This document shows, in pieces, positions 56,487 through 64,000 of a stretch of 64,000 nt of DNA. The stretch is from Eutypa lata (Eukaryota; Ascomycota; Sordariomycetes; Xylariales; Diatrypaceae). The stretch's first letter is position 1. Every line of letters starts with the position of its first letter. The position numbers were made by a program, and so were the translations under genes. The notes beneath the pieces are model-generated. The model was not told the DNA's origin. It searched no databases and saw only the letters and a list, made by a program, of their open reading frames with translations. Where the stretch lies: the NCBI GenBank assembly GCA_022661535.1, contig JAKULF010000011.1, positions 1,488,001 to 1,552,000 of the forward strand, read 5' to 3'.

Positions 56487-57689
56487 TTACCCCTTTGTGA
56501 GATCGTTGACTTCTATTGCTTTTTCTTCGACCGGCTCTTGTCTTCTTACGTACAAAGCAACGTCTCTAGTGCATGGGTGATAAGGGAATTCCAACTCGAT
56601 GTACTCGGTATTTAGCATCTTCTGCACTCTGCGAGATGATGGATCCGTACTGTTGGTTGGCAACGGGAGTCAGAGGTACAGATCTGTTTCAAAATGATCA
56701 ATAGAGGACTTACCACCGTATTGATTCTGTGTCTTTGTCTACCTCCTTCCACCATATGATAGCAGCAGGACGTGCAATTTCAGTGATGATTTGCTTGACC
56801 GGTACATTAGCGCCGATAGAAACTATTATACTGGTATCATCTACTTCCAAGAATGCCTCTGGGTCCTCTAGAACTGTGATTTCGACTTCCTTCAGAGCCT
56901 GCTTCTCTTTGGTCGAATACGCCGGCTCTTGTGAGTAGCATTGGATTTGGGCACACTCCCTATTCTCTGAAAGGTGGTCACGGATACTTAGAAGGAGCGC
57001 ATGCTGGATTGCCGGCTCAGGCCTAACTTGAGACTTGAAGACCAACTCGCCACAAGCAATTCCAATCACCTTGTCGACAGTAGATAGAACCGGCTCTGAA
57101 CAGAGCAAGCGTCTTAATCGATTGTTTTGCTCGGTGGCTTTCCATTCTTGAATAGCGTCGTTCAATATTTGAACCAAATCCTCGACGGAAAACCCAGCTG
57201 CATCGTGAGCGGGGGGAGAAATGAAAAATCCCAAGGAAAGATAAGCTTCTTTAGGGACGAATAATTCGGCATGTCGGTACCGGGTGAGTTCTTGCATAGA
57301 GAGATAATGAATTCTTGGAACTGACCTATCGATAACAGTTAAAAGAGAACTGGTAATGCATATGGTGGACGACTTAACTGGCTATTGATGCAGTATGTTT
57401 TGGTTTCACTCTCTTCACTAAATGATTCTTCCCAATGGGTATCTTTTGTCTTGTGAACATAGATATCAACAGATACTCCATCTATGCCCGTCAAGCGAAG
57501 TTGACAATCTTCTGGTCCCTCTTTGAACCTTTCAAGCTGCATGGAAAAATCTTGGATGGCGCTTTTGGTGAACAGCGGGGCACCTCCGTCGTATACGACT
57601 TTGACATTGGCGCAAATAGCTTTCATTTCATCACGGCGCCTCTGCATTTCAGCGACGAAATCCGGGCTACTAGATTGGCTTCTGTCCAT
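56487..57689 (-). CDS. SRR1-like domain protein
   Basis: Family named for Arabidopsis SRR1, linked to circadian and stress regulation; the yeast relative is Ber1. The biochemical role is unknown. CDS complement(56487..56649, 56714..57325, 57379..57689), 361 aa, introns of 64 and 53 bp. Exon 3 was added because TGGTAAG at the end of exon 2 is a donor, and the downstream frame reads TDPSSRRVQKMLNTEYIELEFP, as SRR1 proteins do. Visible: LFTKSAIQDFSMQLE (N-terminal block), SMQELTRYRHAELFVPKE, IGIACGELVF (nucleotide-fold strand and loop), QCYSQEPAYSTKEKQALKE, VEITVLEDPEAFLEVDDTSIIVSIGANVPVKQI. Start ATG 57689 follows an in-frame stop. Family call is firm from the LEDPEAFLEVDDTS block. Confidence 0.85.
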
Positions 57690-58604
57690 GACCTCCAATA
57701 TATACGTATATATATAAATGTAATAGAAACGTGAAGGTACAATGTGAAAGTATTGAATACGTTTTGTTTTAGATGTTTTAGACGAAAGAATAGTCGAAAG
57801 ATACTTACCGGCATTACCCAAGCCAAGATAAGCAGAGAGGTGCCTAATCAAGCCATGTCCAATTAGCCACACCATGTTGAGCCACAGCCCATGCCAATGC
57901 AGACTGCAGATCCGGGGGTAACTACATGGAAGTCGGTAATTGGAATGGAAGTTGATAAATGGGGATATATCAGATAAGTAACGTGGTAACGATCGACGCA
58001 TACTCTAGAAGTTATAAATAACTTCCTCGTTTAGGTACGAATTCTCGTTAAGATACGAATTAAGAACCCGTTTCAGTTTACCGAAATGTCCATTTCTTTC
58101 TCTATGCTAATATAAGTTACATACCTAATTTTCTAAGATTCAGGACCTATCATTATATATCCGATCGTGGTTCCGGGTTATGCCCGGTGCTAGGCTGGTA
58201 ATTGCCCTCCTATGATTGGGCTCCCCCGGTCCGTCCCCGGTGCAGATCCCCTAAACATCTAAACGTATTCTTATCCGTATTCGGTATAGGGAAGATCACA
58301 CCCTCCATATGGGGCCGGCTCCAATGAACCATTCCTGCGGGGTCTCTGCTCCTGTTATACATAGAAATTTGCATAATTCTGGCCCCGTTTGCCGGTGGCC
58401 GGGGGGCATAATGCCATTAAGTCATCGACCACATCCACGACGGGATGGTACGTAGCGCCGGTAGTGGCATAGCCGAGACGTTGAGTTGTGGGGATGCATA
58501 ATTCAACTACCACCCTGCTTGCCACTATAATAAGAGGCATCGCCTCTCCCTTCTAGCCCAGCAACTTACACTCGTACTCTGATTTTGGCCGTCAACACGC
58601 GAAA
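57690..58604. promoter_or_regulatory. divergent promoter region, SRR1-like/P450
   Basis: 915 bp. A TATA-like TATAATA lies about 75 bp before the P450 ATG. An ORF on the minus strand extends the SRR1 frame upstream, but it contains non-coding-like sequence and is not called. Otherwise no feature. Confidence 0.45.
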
Positions 58605-60374
58605 ATGGACACTATACAGCGACTGCTACCTCAGGGCTTGCCCGTCTCGCTCCAGGTAGTCGCTGCCACACTTCTTCTCGGTTTCATCTACTCGATCATT
58701 ACCAAAGAACGACCGTTCTCCGCATTCCCTGTTATTGCCCTCGATGGAAAGAGCGCGAGGAAGACATGGCTATTCAACGGAAGAAAGGCCATGATTGAAG
58801 GAGTGCGCAGGGTATGTTGTGGCAACGATGACGTCCATGAGACGTATGTGCATTTATTAACGAACCCCATCTAGTTTTCTGGCCCTTTTCAGGTCGTGAC
58901 AGGCACCGGCCCTAAGATCATCTTGCCGAACCGGTTTGCTGATGAGTTACGAAACCATCCAGCGTTGGACTTCGGCAAGGCCTTTAGCAAGGTAAGGAAG
59001 GATGCGATGTCTCCGTCACAGGATGACGACAGTCTGTATCACTTGTGTAACTACGGGTCGGCTAACTGGCTGCTGAAGGACTTTCCCGTCAACTACCCCG
59101 GCTTCGAGCCACACAAGCAAGGTCTCAGCGACGGCGGTCTCATCTCGGAGGTGGTACGAGTGAAGTTGACGCAGTCCCTCAACCTTGTGACCGACGACCT
59201 GATTGACGAAACGACCACGGGACTGCACGACATCTTCGGGGAGAGCGAGGAGTGGCAGACCTTCACGATCAGGGACGCCATCGCCGACCTCGTCGCCCGT
59301 CTATCATCCCGAGTCTTCCTCGGAAAGGAGCTGTGCCGGAACGAGCGATGGCTGGACATTGCGAAGACCTATACTGTGGACTCGTTCGCGACCGCCTTCA
59401 TCATGCGGGCTACCCCGGCCTTGATGCGCCCCATCACGTACTGGCTTCTGCCGCAGGCCAAGCGTACTCGCCAAGCCGTGAAAGACGCAAAAGTCCTGAT
59501 AACGCCCGTAATGGAGCAGCGCAAGGCCATCGTCGAGGAGGCACTGGCCGCGGGCAAGAAGCCGCCGAAGACGGCTGATACCCTCGGCTGGATGTACGAG
59601 ATCGCCAAGTCGCGCAACCTCAACCCCGACTACTCCGCCGCGCAGCTCTCGCTGACCATGGCCGCCATCCACACCACGACCGAGGCGACGTGCCAGGCGC
59701 TGCTCGACGTCTGCGAGCATCCGGAAGTGGCGGAACAGCTCCGGCAGGAGGTCATAGAGGTGCTGAGCGAGAACGGTTGGGCCAAGACTTCGTTGTACAA
59801 GCTGAGGCTCATGGATAGCTTTATTAAGGAGGGGCAGCGCTTCCGACCGATGAGCTCAGGTATGTCACACCAACCGCCCCTACCTACTTACTTACCTACC
59901 TACCAATCTACCCTGAATTTTCCGCGCTAACCAATTCCAGCGTCCATGAACCGCTACGTCGAGAAGGAAATCGAGCTTTCGGATGGGACGATCCTGCCCA
60001 AGGGGTCCCGCGTCAGCGTGGCGAGCAGCTTCCACGACCCGAGCATCTACCCGGACCCAGAGCGATTCGACGCGGCGCGGTTCCTACGCATGCGCCAGCA
60101 GACCGGGCAGGAGAACAGCTGGCAGTTCGTGACGACGACGCCGGCGTTCCTGCTGTTCGGCCACGGCCAGCACGCCTGCCCGGGCCGCTTCTTCGCCTCC
60201 AACGAGGTCAAGATCGCCCTGTGCTTCTTCCTGCTCAAGTACGACTGGCGCTTCGTCCCCGGCGAGGGGGGCAGGCCGGCGCCGCGCGCCTTCGAGGCCA
60301 ACCTCAGCACGGACCCTGCGGCGAAGATCCAGGCGCGGAGGAGGAAGGCCGAGATCGATCTGGATAACTTGTGA
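58605..60374 (+). CDS. cytochrome P450 monooxygenase
   Basis: Membrane-anchored haem monooxygenase. CDS join(58605..58811, 58893..58991, 59079..59859, 59941..60374), 506 aa. The 87-bp intron 58992-59078 is stop-free, so the unspliced frame is open; removing it joins AFSK to DFPVNYPGFEP as in relatives of ent-kaurene oxidase. Visible: an N-terminal membrane helix (VSLQVVAATLLLGFIYSII), I-helix AAIHTTTEATC (the usual A/G-G-x-D/E-T-T is altered, with Ile-His where Gly-x is typical), K-helix KEGQRFRP (ExxR), PERF-type DPERFDAARF, and haem loop FGHGQHACPGRFFA with the cysteine ligand. The I-helix and NYPGFEP resemble fungal diterpene-type P450s (CYP503/CYP68-like groups), but no terpene synthase is nearby. 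Substrate unknown. Confidence 0.93.
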
Positions 60375-60835
60375 TGGGATTGGGATGGGTTCAGGAGAGG
60401 TGGAGTTTGCAATTGAGTTGGTAGGTAGGTGGTGGTCTTGCGCTTGTACGAGAGATACCATTCCATTGTCTTTGGAACCCAACATCTGAAGGCGGTTTTG
60501 GACTTTACTTGACAGCTTTCCGCAGTACATGATATTCCGTAAATAAATATGAATCAGTTTGAATAATGACTATGAACGTGATATGTTAGTGGTGCCGAAG
60601 CTGCAAACCCATTTTTAGGTTTCTCTCTGCCTATGTACTAAACATACCAAATACATGTAGGGCGTGATTCGTTCTTAGCGGTAGATGAGCGTTGTGCAGC
60701 GATAGAAAATATATGGTTTTACTAGATGAAGAGAGGTGTAGAAATGCCTCATCTCCCACCCAGTTTCCAAACACTAGCTCTAGGACATAAAAGACGTCTA
60801 AGACCAGTGACCACATAGACTTGCAAGAGAAGTAT
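60375..60835. other. intergenic region, convergent 3' ends
   Basis: 461 bp between the P450 and the AAA ATPase stops. No coding potential recognised. Confidence 0.5.
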
Positions 60836-63285
60836 TCATGAACGATCATTTCTCTCAGCTCTCAAAAACCTCTCCGCAGCCATCTGGTCGGGATAGAGAC
60901 CGGTTGCCCTCTTATAATTGTCGTTGAATTCTTCTTTATTCTTCAGTGCTCTCTCCATGTGCTTGGCTGTGACGTTAATGACAGAAGGGGGCTTTCCACC
61001 TCTTGACTCTGCAAAAGCTTCATGTCGAGCAAGGTCAATAGCACTCAGAAGGACTAATTTATAACAATCAGCACAACCTTTCGTTCTCCTTTCAAGATGC
61101 TTGTTGTCCTTTTTTCTAAGGCTATAACTCACTATTACGTATGTCTCTCCCGTTGATTTGGAAGTTGATGGAATAACTCTCCTTCTCTAGGACAACATTC
61201 CTGGCGGTGCTCATGATACGGATACGTGGATGTGGGGGTTTCTTTAGTACGTCCGTATTATTTATCGAATAGTGACCCCTGGATTGAGATGAATCATCAG
61301 ATTCTTGGTCTATCTCCAGTTTATCAAAGAGGTTGTTCCAGATCTCTTTTCGTTGTTCATCTGTGGGTCGCTTGTACTCGATTGCCAAATGGATACGCGA
61401 CATCACAGCTTCGTCGAAAAGTCCAATCCCGTTAGACGTCTGTATGACAGATTATGTTAGCTCCCCTCCCTCCTCGAAACCATTCAGAAGATGACCAATC
61501 TAAAGATAGAACATACGAGGAAGAGAACACCTGGAAAATACTCCATACTGCGGAGAAAAGCTACGTAAAATTAGCGGGTGGAACCAGGCTTTTCAAAGTT
61601 GCGTAACACATACCTGTGACAAGTGCATTTCGTTGTATATGGCCGGACTGACGCTGCTCAAGGTAGATTTCCGCTTCGTCAATGAGGACAATGGCCCCCC
61701 ATGTGGTAGCCAAATGCAACCACTTTCTTAAATTCATCTCCATCTTCACTTCTTCTGTTCCGAGGTCTGCTGCCGATAAGCGCAACAATGCTCGCCTAGA
61801 CTTCTTGGCAATACACTCTACAGTCATGATCTTTCCAGTCCCCGGTGGTCCTGTTCAGGAAGATACCAGTCTAGTCAGTAGACCACGTTAGGTGCAGCAA
61901 AAGGATGAACTTACCGTAAAGAAATATGACTCTACCTTCCCCTTTTCCTTGCGTAAAGTCGGCGTTCCAGTCACTGTCCCATGATTTCAAGGCTGTGCCT
62001 TCCCTTGGCCTTCCTGCAACTGCCTCGACCATCAACTTATTTCTTTCTTCAATAATAAGATTTTTTATTGGGTCTCTGCTTTCTTCTGTGTCAATGTCAA
62101 GATCTTGAACAAAGTCCGTGTCAAATTTGGCTATAGATATCTTCAAGTTAGCTTAGGTTCCGTTTAGTAATAACAGGGGATCAGAATACCCCATCGCTTT
62201 CCCTCAAGCTCAAATCCGAAGACATATGTTGGTAGGAGAAGGCATTGTTCCGGGTCTAGCTCATTGTCTGCAGAGCATTCTATGTCGTTGGATTCTGAGA
62301 ACTGGGGTACATCAAGGAGGTCATGCGTTTTGTCGCCTCCCATCTGGAAATCAAAGCCCTGATGGTCTATCATAATTTCGCCTTGATACTGGAATTGAGT
62401 AAGTGAGTTATAACGCCAAAATTCTTTTTTATGACGGTAACCCACGCGATACGGCTTGTCCCCAGGAACCAAACCATAAAATCTCATGTGACTCTGCCCA
62501 TCACATACCATGTGGTGATATCGCTTCCCTCTTTGAATTAACTCAGCTTCGAGCTCTTCTTTGTTGTCGGAAAACCGAACCGGGAAGACTGGCAAGTCTG
62601 GTATAAAATAGTTCCCGTAGAATCGGTAGATTTCAACCGTGTGGCTTTTTCGCCTGAGCTTTCCGTCATCATATGCTAGATTCCACAGTGATAGCACCCA
62701 TTTATCTGTGGGGTGCGGGTTAGAGTTTTCTTTTTTGCCATCCTTGGATTGATGCTTTATTCCCTTTACCGCGAATCCTGCGAGTTTGCTGCGTTCACGT
62801 TGGAATAGTACTTCTCCGGCGTTGAAGAGGACCCAGAGGCGGGAGTATGATGCACGCCAGTTTGAGTGAAGATTCAGCTCCGGCGCAATAATGTTATGAT
62901 AAATTCCGTTTGCGGTGTTAATATGCATCGATGAAGCGACTTTATCCCTGTAAATACACGGGATAGTGAATTTAAATCCCGTTTTCGATGTCACAAAGTG
63001 TATGTCTACAACTTCCACCGCACGCCTATCCATAATTTGTTCTATATTCTTCGATGTGTAAAACCTGTCTTTGAAAGGGTGATTGAAACATATTCGGGTT
63101 TCGTGAGCGTAGAGGTCGGGGCAATACCAATCTTGTTTTCTCAAAGCTATCAATGGCTCAAGGCAATCTTGATGTATCCTGAGCGAGTGACCAAGAGTAG
63201 TGGGGTGTACATGACTAGGGTTAGTAACATAACCTATAGGAGTAGTTTCATACTCTGTTGCGATTTTTTCTGTTGGAGAGGACAT
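60836..63285 (-). CDS. AAA-family ATPase with N-terminal DUF7025-like domain, altered Walker A
   Basis: Fungal-expanded AAA ATPase of unknown role. CDS complement(60836..61053, 61133..61439, 61517..61560, 61614..61847, 61915..62130, 62190..63285), 704 aa, introns of 53-79 bp, all frames consistent. The N-terminal half (~110-360) holds the beta-rich segment typical of this family (WVLFNAGEVLFQRE, FPVRFSDNKEELEAELIQRGKRYHHM, YQGEIMIDHQGFDFQ). The AAA module follows: Walker A GPPGTGKIMTVE, Walker B AIVLIDEAEIYLEQR, sensor region FPGVLFLTSNGIGLFDEAVMSRIHL (Arg finger region), then INGRDIRN and a small lid helix domain. The residue after the Walker A lysine is Ile where Thr is expected (ATC versus ACN, a single C-to-T change), so Mg-ATP binding may be impaired. 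The 14-residue-long fourth exon is unusually short. Confidence 0.88.
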
Positions 63286-63807
63286 AGCTTGAGACCTGGT
63301 CAGAGTGTTTAACTAGGTATTATCGTTGAGGCACAGAAGGCTTGCAATTACGAGGGTAATGATAGATATTCAAGTGAGATGCGGGGTTTCATGCACCCTT
63401 GAACGACGGAAGCCTGACTAGATGTCCTGAGACCAATGCTTACCGGGCGTCCACACGATGATACCGTGCTTGAAGTACTAGTTACAAGTATCTCTAAATG
63501 TATAGCCTACTGTAAATCTCGAAGTCAATGTGTACCATATACTTTGTAAACGGTCGGCAATGAAGAGTGGCGCAGTGATAGGCATTTTGATAGGGAAAGA
63601 GAATGCAACGTCAAAGGTAGCACCGAAGGTCTAGACCATCGAGATACCTGTTGATAGCCTTGGGCTGCAACAATTCTTGTTTAGATAGATACTGCAGTCT
63701 TAAAACTAAAGATATTTTACGAAGCTTGCTTAATATTTAGGTTCTAGGTTGTTGAGTATCAAAACCCCTCCCGGCTATTATTGATAATAACCTCGAGACA
63801 AGCTCTG
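63286..63807. promoter_or_regulatory. divergent promoter region, AAA ATPase/right-edge gene
   Basis: 522 bp. No ORF of note; the spacing fits a shared promoter for two divergent genes. Confidence 0.4.
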
Positions 63808-64000
63808 ATGTCATTTGGTTGGAGTGCCGGCGACATTTTCGTCTCGGCTAAGTTCTTATGGGACGTATGTCGAGCCTTGGATGATGCAAATGGCGCTCCG
63901 GAGCATCATCGAAGATCAGTCGCCACATTGAAGTTGATTCAGTTCCGGCTCAGGGTTCTAGGCAGAGTAGTTGGAGAGGAAGAAAACCCCAATCTTCTCA
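63808..64000 (+). CDS. 5' end of a fungal STAND/ankyrin-type protein, truncated by window edge
   Basis: Open from ATG 63808 to the last base, 64 codons with no stop: MSFGWSAGDIFVSAKFLWDV, then a helix-forming stretch with HHRRSVATLKLIQFRLRVLG. The opening MSFG-xSxGD-hhxxxKhxxDhxxA is the typical start of a fungal N-terminal helical domain found in NLR-like STAND proteins, ankyrin-repeat proteins and het-type proteins. Such proteins take part in non-self recognition. Only the N-terminus is visible, so the downstream domains are unknown. The codon string is stop-free over its full length, and the motif match is to the correct frame and an ATG. Confidence 0.6.
   Translation, partial: MSFGWSAGDIFVSAKFLWDVCRALDDANGAPEHHRRSVATLKLIQFRLRVLGRVVGEEENPNLL

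Overview
The window is nuclear DNA of a filamentous ascomycete (Pezizomycotina, most likely Sordariomycetes). Genes carry many 45-130 bp introns with GT-AG ends and CTAAC-type branch points. Markers include an FWD-1-like F-box/WD40 protein, a Cdc24 with CH-DH-PH-PB1 architecture and a fungal DUF7025-type AAA ATPase, and there is a repeat with the C-to-T damage typical of repeat-induced point mutation (RIP). All exon joins given here were read by eye and checked for frame and length divisibility; none has transcript support.

Region 1 (1-20.5 kb) looks like a metabolic gene cluster built mostly of divergent pairs. It holds a 5-oxoprolinase (cut by the left edge), aspartate aminotransferase and a DHDPS-type aldolase (divergent), an extended-SDR ketoreductase and an eEF1Bgamma-type GST (divergent), a C2H2/fungal-trans transcription factor and a 2OG-Fe(II) dioxygenase (divergent), an ACS-family MFS transporter, and a 3-hydroxyisobutyrate-dehydrogenase-like enzyme with a second GST paralogue (divergent). 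There is no PKS, NRPS or terpene synthase. The palindromic octamer GGAGCTCC occurs in almost every intergenic space of this region (1796, 6521, 11752, 14350, 15221, 19306; one-mismatch form at 3564) and only once more that I noticed (30298). It is a good candidate operator for the cluster regulator. The enzyme set resembles catabolism of a glutamate, hydroxyproline or glutathione-derived compound; that is inference.

Region 2 (22-26.6 kb) is an acyl-CoA oxidase gene split by a 2,636-bp transposable element at 23368-26003. The element is flanked by a TA duplication and sits one base from a 5' splice site. It has ~50-bp imperfect terminal inverted repeats, arrays of an 11-bp near-palindrome spaced 18-19 bp at both ends, and an inner inverted repeat of ~0.87-kb arms. 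About 2 kb of it is mutated almost to pure A/T, with the few remaining C and G nearly all in CpG. The outer end of the right arm escaped, so before-and-after sequences are both present.

Region 3 (27.9-32.4 kb) has a kinase-like protein, the mitoribosomal CHCH protein Mrp10 (mS37) and a small secreted protein. Region 4 (34.7-50.6 kb) has housekeeping and developmental genes: CDC24, a 6.2-kb gene-free stretch, an FWD-1-like F-box/WD40 protein and the ESCRT-III protein Vps60. Region 5 (53.2-64 kb) has a disordered orphan protein, an SRR1-like protein, a cytochrome P450, an AAA ATPase with an altered Walker A motif, and the first 64 codons of a further gene that runs off the right edge.
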